A stretch of DNA of 64,000 nt from Hyphomicrobium_A sp963782555. GTDB lineage: Bacteria > Pseudomonadota > Alphaproteobacteria > Rhizobiales > Hyphomicrobiaceae. Both the position numbers and the translations under genes were made by a program. This document shows, in pieces, positions 26,318 to 38,226 of the stretch (within the stretch, counting starts at the first letter, position 1; each line of letters opens with the position of its first letter). The stretch covers positions 496,001 through 560,000 of the forward strand of contig CAWAKB010000004.1 in the NCBI GenBank assembly GCA_963782555.1. The letters are read 5' to 3'. The notes under the pieces were generated by a model. It saw only the letters and a list, made by a program, of their open reading frames with translations. It made no database searches and was not told the DNA's origin.

Positions 26318-27217
26318 ATGACCGAGACCAAGATTGCCCTATTGCCCGACCGCGGCGCCGTCAGTGTTGAAGGCGAGGACGCCGAGAAGCTGTTGCAGGG
26401 ATTTCTCACCAACGACATGAAGCTGTTGGCGGACCAGTCCGCCATCTATTCGGCCCTGTGCACGCCGCAAGGAAAGATCCTGTTCGACTTCTTCGTGGTT
26501 AAGACCCCGACCGGCTTTATCCTCGAAACGGCGCGCGACCAGGCGCAAGCGCTGGTCGATCGCATGGAGCATTTCAAGCTCAGGGCCAAGGCCGACATCC
26601 GGGACGTGTCCTCCGACTACACGGTCGCCGCCATCTGGGGCGGGCCCTACGAGCCGCGCGGGCGCGGAAAGCAGCCCATATGGTTTGCCGATCCGCGCTT
26701 GCCCGAGATGGGGTATCGCGAGCTCGTCACCATCGGCTCGGACTGGGCGCTCGCCGGCGACGCCGCCGACAGCGCCACGCCGGACGAGTATCACGCCCAT
26801 CGCATCGCGCTCGGCGTGCCCGAGGCCGGCAAGGACTACGCACTCGGCGACACCTTTCCACATGAAGCGCTGCTCGATCAGCTCAACGGCGTCTCCTTCA
26901 AGAAGGGCTGCTTCGTCGGCCAGGAGGTCGTCGCGCGCATGCAGTATCGCAGCATCACCCGCAAGCGCGTGGTGCCCGTCGTCGGAGAGACGGCGCTGCC
27001 GGAGCCCGGAGCGCAGGTGATGGCGGGCACCGTCGAGATCGGCAACCTCGGCTCCGTCGAGGACGGGCGCGGGCTGGCACTCCTGCGTCTCGACCGTGCG
27101 GCCGAGTTCAAGGACAAAGGCGTTTCGCTGCAGATCGGCACGGTTCCCGTGCATATCGAGCTGCCGAGCTGGGCGACCTTCTCGCTGGAGCCGAAGGCGG
27201 CTGCCTCATCGGCATGA
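26318..27217 (+). CDS. ygfZ: Folate-binding Fe-S assembly protein YgfZ
   Basis: 299 residues, related to the GcvT aminomethyltransferase fold. It assists assembly or repair of certain [4Fe-4S] enzymes using tetrahydrofolate. The diagnostic K-G-C-[FY]-x-G-Q-E motif appears as KKGCFVGQEVVARM with its essential Cys. The start at 26318 has GGAGCGGGGAA upstream. The stop overlaps the start of tag by ATGA, implying coupled translation. Confidence 0.93.
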   Translation: MTETKIALLPDRGAVSVEGEDAEKLLQGFLTNDMKLLADQSAIYSALCTPQGKILFDFFVVKTPTGFILETARDQAQALVDRMEHFKLRAKADIRDVSSDYTVAAIWGGPYEPRGRGKQPIWFADPRLPEMGYRELVTIGSDWALAGDAADSATPDEYHAHRIALGVPEAGKDYALGDTFPHEALLDQLNGVSFKKGCFVGQEVVARMQYRSITRKRVVPVVGETALPEPGAQVMAGTVEIGNLGSVEDGRGLALLRLDRAAEFKDKGVSLQIGTVPVHIELPSWATFSLEPKAAASSA

Positions 27218-27813
27218 AGGCCGCGCGGTCCCGCTGCCCTTGGGTGGGCATCGCCGATGTCGAATACACGCGCTACCACGACGAGGAGTGGGGCGTTCCC
27301 TTAACGCGTGATGAAGCATTGTTTGAGAAGCTCGCGCTCGAAGGATTTCAAGCGGGCCTCTCCTGGTTGACGATCCTGCGAAAGCGGCAGAATTTCCGGC
27401 GCGCGTTCGACGGCTTCGACACGGCGCGCATTGCCCGCTACAAAGCCAAGGACGTCGCGCGCCTGATGAAAGACGAAGGCATCGTACGCAACCGCGCCAA
27501 GATAGAGGCGACGATCGACAATGCCCGCGCCTATCTGCGGCTGAGCGAGCGCACGTCGCTTAGAGATTTCCTCTGGGGCTTTCTGGAGGATGGCCCGATC
27601 CAGAACCGTCACAAGAAGATGTCGGACATACCCGCCCAGACCGACCAATCCCGGCGCATCTCGAAAGCGCTCAAGGCCGAAGGCTTCCGCTTCGTCGGCC
27701 CTACCACCGTCTACGCCTTCATGCAGTCGGCCGGCATGGTCAACGACCATCTCGTCAGCTGCTACCGCCACGCCCCTTGCGCCAAGCTGCAGCGGGCCAT
27801 CGTGAAGCTGTGA
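27214..27813 (+). CDS. tag: DNA-3-methyladenine glycosylase I
   Basis: 199 residues. It removes 3-methyladenine from alkylated DNA. Diagnostic features are the N-terminal RCPWVGIADVEYTRYHDEEWGVPL (Cys and His zinc ligands, YHDxEWG), FQAGLSWLTILRKR with its helix-hairpin-helix, and the C-terminal zinc ligands in SCYRHAPC. Second gene of the ygfZ-tag-HD hydrolase run. Confidence 0.96.
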   Translation: MKAARSRCPWVGIADVEYTRYHDEEWGVPLTRDEALFEKLALEGFQAGLSWLTILRKRQNFRRAFDGFDTARIARYKAKDVARLMKDEGIVRNRAKIEATIDNARAYLRLSERTSLRDFLWGFLEDGPIQNRHKKMSDIPAQTDQSRRISKALKAEGFRFVGPTTVYAFMQSAGMVNDHLVSCYRHAPCAKLQRAIVKL

Positions 27814-27822
27814 GCGGCCGCA

Positions 27823-28467
27823 ATGAAGAAGACCGCAGCGCCTGTCCCTGAGACGTCCCCCACCGCGCAAGCCAAGCGCGCCTGGCAGCGCATGCTCTCC
27901 GGCCGCCGTCTCGACTTGCTCGCCCCCGATCCCGCCGACATCGAGATCGAGGACATCGCTCACGGTCTTGCGCGCGTCGCCCGCTGGAACGGGCAGACGC
28001 TCGGCCCGCACGCCCTCTCGGTGGCTCAGCATTCGCTGGTGGTCGAGGAGATCGCCGGCGGCCGCAATCCGGAATGGCCGGCGCGCTGGCGTCTTTCCAC
28101 GCTGTTGCACGATGCGCCCGAGTACGTCGTGGGCGACCTCATCAGCCCGTTCAAGAACGCCATCGGCCTCGACTACAAGCAGCTCGAGCGCCGGCTGCTC
28201 GCGGCGATCCATGCCCGCTTCGGGATCCCTGCCGAGTTGCCCCAGCCGGTGCAGACCGAGATCAAGGCTTGCGACCGAATCGCTGCCTTCTACGAGGCGA
28301 CGCGCCTAGCCGGATTCGGCGTCGAGGAGGCGATCACCTTCTTCGGCAATCCGAGCGGGCTTTCCGAGGAGAGCATCGAAATGCTCGATAGCTTGCGACC
28401 GCTGCCTGCCGACAAGGCGCAGCGCGCGTTTCTTGCGCGCTTTGCCTGGCTCGCCGAGCAGATCTGA
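27823..28467 (+). CDS. HD-domain phosphohydrolase (YfbR-like)
   Basis: 214 residues. HD-domain ligands appear as VAQHSLVVEE (first His), STLLHDAPEYVVGDLISPFK (His-Asp) and a later Asp in KACDRIAAFYEATRL. This arrangement resembles 5'-deoxynucleotidase YfbR-type metal-dependent hydrolases, which clean up nucleotides. It starts 10 bp after tag. The substrate is inferred from family only. Confidence 0.85.
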   Translation: MKKTAAPVPETSPTAQAKRAWQRMLSGRRLDLLAPDPADIEIEDIAHGLARVARWNGQTLGPHALSVAQHSLVVEEIAGGRNPEWPARWRLSTLLHDAPEYVVGDLISPFKNAIGLDYKQLERRLLAAIHARFGIPAELPQPVQTEIKACDRIAAFYEATRLAGFGVEEAITFFGNPSGLSEESIEMLDSLRPLPADKAQRAFLARFAWLAEQI

Positions 28468-28588
28468 GCGCCGTTCGATTTGCTCTCAGAAAAACAATAG
28501 CGAGCGATGGCCGGTGATCCGAAAAGGGCCACGATCAAGACGTATGCCAGCCTCATTGGGGGGCTCCAAGAACCATTGGAGCACATAC

Positions 28589-29635
28589 ATGACCTCGCCC
28601 GCGCAGTTGAAGCGCTCGGCCGAGCAGGCCGAGCGTCAAGCGGAGGAGGCGTCCCGCGCCGAATCTGCGGGTGTCGAGATCGGTCTCAATGCTGCGATCG
28701 TTGCCGTCGCAGACAATGAGCCGGTCGTACTGATTATCCGGGGGGAGTCCGACGTGGCAGGTGCCACCGACGGTCTGCCGTTCGGACCCTTCTCGCCGCT
28801 GCAGCACCGCACTTTCGAGGGCGGGCTCAGAGCCTGGGTGAGCCAGCAAACGGGGCTTGAGCTCGGCTACGCTGAGCAGCTCTATACGTTCGGGGACCGC
28901 GGTCGGCACGCCGAGCCGAGGGATATCGGACCGCACGTGGTCTCCATCGGCTACCTGGCGCTGACGCAAGCGCGGCTGGGGCACGAGCTCCAGCACGGCG
29001 CCTGGCGCAGCTGGTACCACTTCTTTCCCTGGGAGGACTGGCGCAAAGGCTGCCCCGCGATCCTGGAGAGCACCATCGAGCCGCGCCTGCGCGATTGGGC
29101 GGCGCGGCCGCCGCAACGCCCGAACCCGGCCCGGCCGGTCAGCCGGCAGGAGCGCGTGCGAATCTGCTTCGGGTTCGATGGCGCGGCCTGGGACGAGGAG
29201 AAAGTGCTCGACCGCTACGAGCTGCTCTACGAGGCCGGTCTGGTTGACGAAGCCCACCGCGACGGCCGCGAGGCGGCCCTGTTCTGGAGCGAACGGCCTC
29301 GCCTCGGGGCGCCGATGCTCTTCGATCACCGGCGCATTCTGGCCACCGCCATCGGCCGCGTGCGCGCCAAGATCAAATACCGGCCCGTCATCTTCGAGCT
29401 GATGCCGGAGGAGTTCACGCTGTTTGAGCTGCAGAAGACGGTTGAGGCCATCCTCGGCCCGCATCTGCACAAGCAGAACTTCCGCCGGTTGGTCGAAGGC
29501 GCAGGTCTGGTGGAACCGACGGGGGAGGTCAAGATGCGCACCGGCGGACGGCCGGCCAAGCTCTATCGCTTCCGCCGCGAGGTGCTGCTCGAGCGTCCTG
29601 CGCCGGGCGTGCGCGTCAAACCCGCAAAGGCTTGA
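28589..29635 (+). CDS. nadQ: NadQ-like repressor of NAD biosynthesis (Nudix-related + winged helix)
   Basis: 348 residues from 28589 with GGAG upstream. The N-terminal half (AAIVAVADNEPVVLIIRGES..., LPFGPFSPLQHRTFEGGLRAWVSQQTGLELGYAEQLYTFGD) has a Nudix-like fold without a proper catalytic REx2EExGU box. The C-terminal part (ELMPEEFTLFELQKTVEAILGPHLHKQNFRRLVEGAGLVEPTG) is a winged helix like NrtR. Position just upstream of nadABC, with two palindromes between, points to the alphaproteobacterial regulator NadQ, which I recall as a repressor of NAD synthesis. Confidence 0.82.
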   Translation: MTSPAQLKRSAEQAERQAEEASRAESAGVEIGLNAAIVAVADNEPVVLIIRGESDVAGATDGLPFGPFSPLQHRTFEGGLRAWVSQQTGLELGYAEQLYTFGDRGRHAEPRDIGPHVVSIGYLALTQARLGHELQHGAWRSWYHFFPWEDWRKGCPAILESTIEPRLRDWAARPPQRPNPARPVSRQERVRICFGFDGAAWDEEKVLDRYELLYEAGLVDEAHRDGREAALFWSERPRLGAPMLFDHRRILATAIGRVRAKIKYRPVIFELMPEEFTLFELQKTVEAILGPHLHKQNFRRLVEGAGLVEPTGEVKMRTGGRPAKLYRFRREVLLERPAPGVRVKPAKA

Positions 29636-29733
29636 GTCGAGAAATCTACGAAAGCCTTTGGGAACCGTGCGCGCGTTTCCGACGTACTCCCCACTGGTCA
29701 TCGAACGCCGTATCAAGTATCGTACACAGCACC

Positions 29734-29761
29734 TTGGAATGCTCAGATTGAGCATTATATG
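29734..29761 (+). promoter_or_regulatory. Candidate nadA promoter
   Basis: TTGGAA at 29734 and TATATG at 29756, spaced 16 bp, with the first NadQ-like palindrome filling the spacer. Repressor binding there would exclude RNA polymerase. The match is moderate and unproven. Confidence 0.45.
29738..29756. promoter_or_regulatory. Operator palindrome 1 upstream of nadA
   Basis: AATGCTCA-GAT-TGAGCATT is an exact 19-bp dyad about 105 bp upstream of nadA. The TGCTCA-N3-TGAGCA core recurs at 29803-29819, which supports specific recognition by the adjacent NadQ-like protein. Confidence 0.72.
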
Positions 29762-29802
29762 AGAAAAACCGGCGCCAGGCCGGCTCGTCTGATGGGCTAG
29801 AA

Positions 29803-29819
29803 ATGCTCAAAATGAGCAA
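29803..29819. promoter_or_regulatory. Operator palindrome 2 upstream of nadA
   Basis: ATGCTCA-AAA-TGAGCAA, the same core as operator 1, centred 64 bp downstream of it and just before the AGGAGG ribosome site of nadA. Two sites about six helical turns apart could allow looping or a roadblock. Confidence 0.7.
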
Positions 29820-29842
29820 TAGTCCACAGGAGGAGGACGAAA

Positions 29843-30919
29843 ATGGACATGGACACTGTTGGAACCCGCGTCCCCGAGACCCGGACCCGCCCGGGCAAGG
29901 CCGACGCGCGCAATCCGGCTCCGCCGCTGCCGGCATTCACGCCGGAGCTCGCCGCCGAGATGGCGCCGCTTTATGCCCGCGTCCAGCACGTGGTGACGCC
30001 CATGGAGTGGCCGTACTACGCCCCGCTCATCAAGGCCATCAACGACCTCAAGAAGACCCGTAACGCGGTGATCCTGGCGCACAACTACATGACGCCGGAG
30101 ATCTTCCATTGTGTCGGCGACTTCCGTGGCGACAGCTTGCAGCTCGCCAAGGAAGCCGCCCGCACCGACGCCGACGTCATCGTCCAGGCCGGCGTGCACT
30201 TCATGGCCGAGACCTCGAAGCTCCTGAGCCCCGACAAGACGGTGCTGATCCCCGACCTGGAGGCCGGCTGCTCGCTTGCCGCCTCCATCACGGCCGACGA
30301 CGTGCGCATGCTGCGCGAGGCCTATCCGGGCGTGCCGATCGTCACCTACGTCAACACCTCTGCGGCCGTCAAAGCCGAGTGCGATATCTGCTGCACCTCA
30401 TCGAACGCAGTGAAGGTGGTGGAAAGCCTCGGGGTCAAGCGCGTGCTGCTGATCCCCGACGAGTACCTCGCCAAGTACGTGCAGACCAAGACCAAGGTCG
30501 AGATCATCGCCTGGAAGGGCCATTGCGAGGTGCACGAGCGCTTCACGGCCAAAGACATCGCCGAGATTCGCGCGGCCGATCCCGGCACCAAGATCATTGC
30601 GCACCCCGAGTGCCCGCCTGAGGTCCTCGACGTGGCGGACTTTACCGGCTCCACCTCGGCCATGATCAATTGGGTCAAGACCAACCATCCGAGGAAGGTG
30701 GCGCTGATCACGGAATGCTCGATGGCCTCAAACGTTGCGGTCGAGACACCCGACGTCGAGTTCATCCGCCCGTGCAACCTCTGCCCGCACATGAAGCGCA
30801 TCAGCCTGGAGAATATCTACGAGGCCCTGCGCGACCTGCGCTACGAGGTCACCATCGACGCCACCGTCGCCGAGAAGGCGCGGCGCGCCGTCGAGCGCAT
30901 GGTCAATCTGACGAACTGA
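29843..30919 (+). CDS. nadA: Quinolinate synthase
   Basis: 358 residues. It condenses iminoaspartate and dihydroxyacetone phosphate to quinolinate using a [4Fe-4S] cluster. It shows AVILAHNYMTPEI, GDSLQLAKEAA, VHFMAETSKLL, VTYVNTSAAVKAECDICCTSSNA, HPECPPEV and the C-terminal CNLCPHMKRISLENI; the conserved Cys in the last three supply the cluster ligands. A strong AGGAGGAGG ribosome site precedes it. First gene of nadABC. Confidence 0.97.
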   Translation: MDMDTVGTRVPETRTRPGKADARNPAPPLPAFTPELAAEMAPLYARVQHVVTPMEWPYYAPLIKAINDLKKTRNAVILAHNYMTPEIFHCVGDFRGDSLQLAKEAARTDADVIVQAGVHFMAETSKLLSPDKTVLIPDLEAGCSLAASITADDVRMLREAYPGVPIVTYVNTSAAVKAECDICCTSSNAVKVVESLGVKRVLLIPDEYLAKYVQTKTKVEIIAWKGHCEVHERFTAKDIAEIRAADPGTKIIAHPECPPEVLDVADFTGSTSAMINWVKTNHPRKVALITECSMASNVAVETPDVEFIRPCNLCPHMKRISLENIYEALRDLRYEVTIDATVAEKARRAVERMVNLTN

Positions 30920-30977
30920 GGCCGCCGGCATCCGCCGCGCAACCCGCGTCATCGCCCGCGTATCCCGAGCAGCAGCC

Positions 30978-32633
30978 ATGGCACCGATCGCCGACCACCG
31001 CGTCACGAGATTTAAGTCTGCGCGCGAGGACAAACTCGGGGCCGAGGGTGACGTCGTCATCGTCGGCGCCGGGCTCGCCGGCCTGTTCACGGCGCTGAAG
31101 CTCGCCCCCATGCACGTGACCGTAATCGCCGCCGCCCCTCTGGGCCAAGGCACCTCGAGCGGCTGGGCGCAGGGCGGCATCGCCGCCGCCGTCGGGCCCG
31201 ACGACAGCCCGGAGCTGCATGCCGCCGACACCATCGCCGCGGGCGCCGGTCTCGTCGACGAGGAGGTCGCCCGCTTCGTCACCGAGGAGGGGCCGGCGCG
31301 CATCGCCGACCTGCTCTCTTACGGCGTGCCGTTCGAGCGCGACGCGCAAGGCCACTTCCTGCTCAGTCAGGAGGCGGCCCACTCCCGCCGGCGCGTAGTG
31401 CACGTGTCCGGCGACCGCACCGGGGGCGCCATCATGCAGGCGCTGATCGCCAAGGTACGCGCCACGCCGTCGATCCGCGTGCTCGAGGGCTACGAGGCCG
31501 ACGAGCTCATAACGGTGCGCGGCCGCGTGGAAGGCGTGCGTCTTGTCCGCCCGGCCGCGTTCGGCAACGGCACCTACGAGTTCTTTCCCGCGTGCGCCGT
31601 GGTGCTGGCGACCGGCGGCGTCGGCGGCCTCTACGCGATCACCACGAACCCGCCCTATGCCCGCGGCGAAGCGATCGCCATGGCGGCGCGCGCCGGCGCC
31701 GTGATCGCAGATGCGGAGTTCGTGCAGTTCCACCCCACCGCGATCGATGTGGGGCTCGATCCCGCACCGCTCGCCACCGAGGCGCTGCGCGGGGAAGGCG
31801 CGATCCTCGTCAACAGCCGCGGCGAGCGCTTCATGCTGGCGATCGACGCCAGAGCCGAGCTCAGCCCGCGCGACATCGTCGCCCGCGGGGTTTTCGCCGA
31901 GATCGCGGCCGGCCGCGGCGCCTTCCTCGACTGCCGCAAGGCGATCGGGCCGCACTTCGCGCAAGCCTTCCCCACCGTCTACGCGCTGTGCCGCAAGGCC
32001 GGGATCGACCCGGCGACCGAACTCATCCCGGTGGCACCGGCCGCGCACTACCACATGGGCGGGATTGCCACCGACGCGCTCGCGCGTTCAAGCGCGGCCG
32101 GCCTGTGGGCCATCGGAGAGGTCGCCTCGACGGGCCTGCACGGCGCCAACCGGCTCGCCTCCAACTCGCTGCTCGAGGCGGTCGTCTTCGCCGCGCGTGC
32201 GGCCGACCATATCCGCGGCCTCGACCGCGATGCGCGGCGTGCCTCGAAGGTGGACCTGACGCGCATTGCGACGGCTGCGGGGCTCGCCGGCTCCGACCGC
32301 GCCCCGGCCGTCGCCAGGCTGCGGCGCACGATGAGCGACCACGTCGGCGTGGAGCGCACCAAATCCGGCCTCGCGCGCGCGATCGGCATCCTCGAGGAGA
32401 TCGAGCATCATGCCGGCGGCGACAGCGTGCTCGTCAACATGGCACTCGCGGCCCGCTTCATCGCGGCAAGCGCCTTGCGGCGCGAGGAAAGCCGCGGCGC
32501 GCATGCGCGCCACGACTTCCCCGACACGAGCCCGGTGCTGGCGACGCGCACCTTCCTGTGCCTCGACGACCTCGACCGCACGGCGGACGAGACGGCGGCA
32601 GAGCCGGTCCGCCAGGCCGGAGGCTGTCGATGA
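30978..32633 (+). CDS. nadB: L-aspartate oxidase
   Basis: 551 residues. This FAD enzyme oxidises aspartate to iminoaspartate for NadA. The N-terminal dinucleotide motif is VVIVGAGLAGLFTALKLAP; others are GWAQGGIAAA, SRRRVVHVSGDRTGGAI, VVLATGGVGGLYAITTNP, EFVQFHPTAI, HYHMGGIATD and GLHGANRLASNSLLEAVVF. Its stop overlaps the nadC start by ATGA. Confidence 0.96.
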   Translation: MAPIADHRVTRFKSAREDKLGAEGDVVIVGAGLAGLFTALKLAPMHVTVIAAAPLGQGTSSGWAQGGIAAAVGPDDSPELHAADTIAAGAGLVDEEVARFVTEEGPARIADLLSYGVPFERDAQGHFLLSQEAAHSRRRVVHVSGDRTGGAIMQALIAKVRATPSIRVLEGYEADELITVRGRVEGVRLVRPAAFGNGTYEFFPACAVVLATGGVGGLYAITTNPPYARGEAIAMAARAGAVIADAEFVQFHPTAIDVGLDPAPLATEALRGEGAILVNSRGERFMLAIDARAELSPRDIVARGVFAEIAAGRGAFLDCRKAIGPHFAQAFPTVYALCRKAGIDPATELIPVAPAAHYHMGGIATDALARSSAAGLWAIGEVASTGLHGANRLASNSLLEAVVFAARAADHIRGLDRDARRASKVDLTRIATAAGLAGSDRAPAVARLRRTMSDHVGVERTKSGLARAIGILEEIEHHAGGDSVLVNMALAARFIAASALRREESRGAHARHDFPDTSPVLATRTFLCLDDLDRTADETAAEPVRQAGGCR

Positions 32634-33508
32634 GCGGGGAGTTGCAGCTCCCGCAGACGCTGGTGGACGAGGCAATCGCCGACGCACTGCATGAGGATTT
32701 GGGTCTCGCCGGCGACATCACCACGTGCGCTACCGTGCCGGCGGCCGCTTACGCACGCGGCGTCATCGGCGCGCGCAAGGCCGGCGTCGTTGCCGGTCTG
32801 CAGCTGGTGGAGACGGCCTTTGCCATGCTCGACCCCGACGTTCGTATCGACGTGCTCGTTCCCGACGGCGGCAACGTCGCTGCGAACGCCGCCATTGCCC
32901 ACGTTGCCGGAAACACCCGCGCGCTGCTGACGGCCGAGCGCGTGGCCATGAATTTTTTGGGGCACCTGAGCGGGATCGCGACGCTTACGCGCCGCTACGT
33001 CGACGAGGTCAAGGGCACACGCGCGCGCATCATCGATACGCGCAAAACGACACCGGGCCTGCGCGCGTTCGAAAAATTCGCCGTGCGGGCCGGCGGCGGC
33101 CTCAATCATCGGTTCGGGCTCTACGACGCCATCCTTATCAAGGACAACCACATCGTCGCCGCCGGCGGCATCGGGCCGGCCGTGGAGCAAGCGCGCGCAC
33201 AAGCTGGGCATATGGTAAAGATCGAGGTCGAGGTCACGACACTTGCCGAGCTGGAGGAAGCGCTGGCGCACGCTCCCGACGCCGTTCTGCTCGACAACAT
33301 GCCTCTAGACCGGCTCAAGGCGGCCGTCGCCAAGGTCGCCGGGCGCGCCGTCACCGAGGCCTCCGGCGGCGTCAACCTGGAGACCGTGCGCGATATCGCC
33401 CTAACCGGGGTCGATCTGATCTCTGTCGGCGCACTGACGCATTCTGCGCCTAATCTCGACGTCGGTTTCGACTTTGAGCCGGCCGACCAAAAAAAGGGCA
33501 GCAGCTAA
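32630..33508 (+). CDS. nadC: Nicotinate-nucleotide pyrophosphorylase (carboxylating)
   Basis: 292 residues. It converts quinolinate and PRPP to nicotinate mononucleotide. The start at 32630 gives a 4-bp overlap with nadB. Motifs include EDLGLAGDITT, AERVAMNFLGHLSGIATLT, IIDTRKTTPGLRAFEKFAVRAGGGLNHRFGLYDAILIKDNH, KIEVEVTTL, LLDNM and EASGGVNLETV. It completes the de novo NAD module. Confidence 0.96.
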   Translation: MSGELQLPQTLVDEAIADALHEDLGLAGDITTCATVPAAAYARGVIGARKAGVVAGLQLVETAFAMLDPDVRIDVLVPDGGNVAANAAIAHVAGNTRALLTAERVAMNFLGHLSGIATLTRRYVDEVKGTRARIIDTRKTTPGLRAFEKFAVRAGGGLNHRFGLYDAILIKDNHIVAAGGIGPAVEQARAQAGHMVKIEVEVTTLAELEEALAHAPDAVLLDNMPLDRLKAAVAKVAGRAVTEASGGVNLETVRDIALTGVDLISVGALTHSAPNLDVGFDFEPADQKKGSS

Positions 33509-33614
33509 AACGCTTGATTTCGCCACACTTGCTGCGCATCTGATTGAGCCAGACGGCAGCTTGCAGCTAGGGAGCCCGAGCCCGGCCGCCTGACGTTCGC
33601 AAGGGGACAACACC

Positions 33615-33836
33615 ATGGATCTCGTGCGCGGCATCGTCATCTGGGGCCTCGTCGCCCTCGGCACGGCCGTGATCGCCGGCGTGCTCGCGGGGGTCAAGAA
33701 CCGCGACTACTCGTTCTGGATTGCGTGGTGCTTCGTGCTGCCGCCGCTGGTGTTCTTCCTGCTGCTGCTGCCGCGCAACCAGGGCCCGCGTCCGCGCCGG
33801 CCCTCGCTCGACGAGCAGGAGCGCAGCGGCTGGTAG
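33615..33836 (+). CDS. Small membrane protein (73 aa)
   Basis: Two predicted helices (GIVIWGLVALGTAVIAGVLAGV and FWIAWCFVLPPLVFFLLLL) joined by a short KNRDYS loop, then a basic Pro-rich tail. AGGGGAC lies upstream of the ATG. It resembles small inner-membrane proteins often found in Hyphomicrobiales. Function unknown; convergent with ppdK. Confidence 0.7.
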   Translation: MDLVRGIVIWGLVALGTAVIAGVLAGVKNRDYSFWIAWCFVLPPLVFFLLLLPRNQGPRPRRPSLDEQERSGW

Positions 33837-33880
33837 GCTGCGCATTCCAAGATGTGAAACGTCCGGGCGGCGCGCACCGT

Positions 33881-36673
<2,793 letters not shown>

Positions 36674-36819
36674 AGCAGTCCCTTCGCTTGCTCGAAAGGT
36701 GCGGCGGGAAACCGCGGGTCCGCCGCCCTTATGGTCGTTGACGCCGCTCGAACCGTCTTTGACGCCGGCTTCGCATTCCCGCAAGGTTGCGCCGATAAAA
36801 CGGCCGGGAGGCGTAGTCT

Positions 36820-38226
36820 ATGAGCCAACACCTGAACCAAGTGCTGACAACCTTGGACGAGACGGGGGCCGCCGCACTCGACCGCCTTTTCGCGCTGTTG
36901 CGTATCAAGAGCATCTCCACCGACCCGGCGTATGCGCATAGCTGCCAAGCCGCCGCCGACTGGTGCGCGGCCGAATTGCGCGACATCGGCCTTGATGCCC
37001 GTGTCGTCCCCTCCAGCGGGCATCCGATGGTGGTTGCCCACGACCGCGCCAAGATGGCGCCGGGCACCCCCCACGTCCTCTTCTATGGTCATTACGACGT
37101 GCAGCCGCCCGACCCTTTGAGCTTGTGGACCTCCGACCCCTTCGACCCGCAGATCGAGAACGATCCCGTCAACGGCCAGATCATCGTCGCGCGCGGCGCC
37201 GAGGACAACAAAGGCCAGCTCATGACCATTCTGGCCGCCCTGCGCGCCTGGAAGGCCGGCGCCGGCGCGCTGCCGCTCGCTGTCTCGGTGCTGATCGAGG
37301 GCGAGGAGGAATGCGGCTCGCCCTCGCTGCCGGCGTTTCTCGCCGAGCACGGCAACGAGCTCAAGGCCGACATGGTGCTCGTGTGCGATACCGGCCAATG
37401 GGACAAGGAGACGCCCGCCATCACCACCATGCTGCGCGGGCTCGCCGCAATCGAGATCACCATCTCGGGGCCGGCGCGCGATCTGCACTCGGGCATCTAC
37501 GGCGGCCCCGCGGTCAACCCGATCCGCGTGCTGGTGCATATCCTCGCCGCCATGCACGATGAGACGGGGCGCATCGCGGTTCCCGGCTTCTATGACGGCG
37601 TCGCGGAGCCCACCGCCGAGCAGGTGGCGCAGTGGCGCACGCTCGGCTTTTCGGCCGAGGATTTCCTTGCCGGCGTCGGTCTCAAGCAGCCAGCCGGTGA
37701 GTCCGGCCGCTCGGTGCTGGAGCAGCTGTGGTCGCGGCCGACGCTGGAGCTCAACGGCATCGCCGGCGGCTATCAGGGCATCGGCACCAAGACCGTCATC
37801 CCCGCGCAGGCCTCCGCCAAGATCACCTGCCGGCTGGTCGCGGGTCAGAACCCGGAGAAGGTCATCGAGAATGTGAAAGCGTTCGTGCGCGAGCGGCTGC
37901 CTTCCGATTGCAAAGTCGAGTTCAAGGGCGGCCAGGGCAGCACGGCCATCTCGTTTGCGACCACCACGGCGCCGATGCAGGCCGCAGCAGCAGCGCTTCA
38001 GGAGGAATGGGGACGCCCGACGGTGATGATGGGCTGCGGCGCCTCCATCCCCATCGTCACGTCGTTCAAGGACGTGCTGGGCGTCGACAGCCTGCTGGTC
38101 GGCTTCGGTCTGGAGGACGACCGCATTCACAGCCCCAACGAGAAGTACAATCTGTCGAGCTTCAAGAAGGGCGCCCGCAGCTGGGCGCGCATCCTCGCGC
38201 GACTGGCAAGCGCGAACGCAGGCTGA
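36820..38226 (+). CDS. M20/M25/M40 family dipeptidase
   Basis: 468 residues. The zinc ligands are visible as FYGHYDVQPPDP, RGAEDNKGQL, EGEEECGSPSL (catalytic Glu), CDTGQWD and the C-terminal HSPNEKYNL. The inserted dimerisation domain has ARDLHSGIYGGPAVNPI. This pattern fits CNDP-like cytosolic dipeptidases. Its stop abuts the stop of the convergent metalloprotease gene. Confidence 0.92.
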   Translation: MSQHLNQVLTTLDETGAAALDRLFALLRIKSISTDPAYAHSCQAAADWCAAELRDIGLDARVVPSSGHPMVVAHDRAKMAPGTPHVLFYGHYDVQPPDPLSLWTSDPFDPQIENDPVNGQIIVARGAEDNKGQLMTILAALRAWKAGAGALPLAVSVLIEGEEECGSPSLPAFLAEHGNELKADMVLVCDTGQWDKETPAITTMLRGLAAIEITISGPARDLHSGIYGGPAVNPIRVLVHILAAMHDETGRIAVPGFYDGVAEPTAEQVAQWRTLGFSAEDFLAGVGLKQPAGESGRSVLEQLWSRPTLELNGIAGGYQGIGTKTVIPAQASAKITCRLVAGQNPEKVIENVKAFVRERLPSDCKVEFKGGQGSTAISFATTTAPMQAAAAALQEEWGRPTVMMGCGASIPIVTSFKDVLGVDSLLVGFGLEDDRIHSPNEKYNLSSFKKGARSWARILARLASANAG

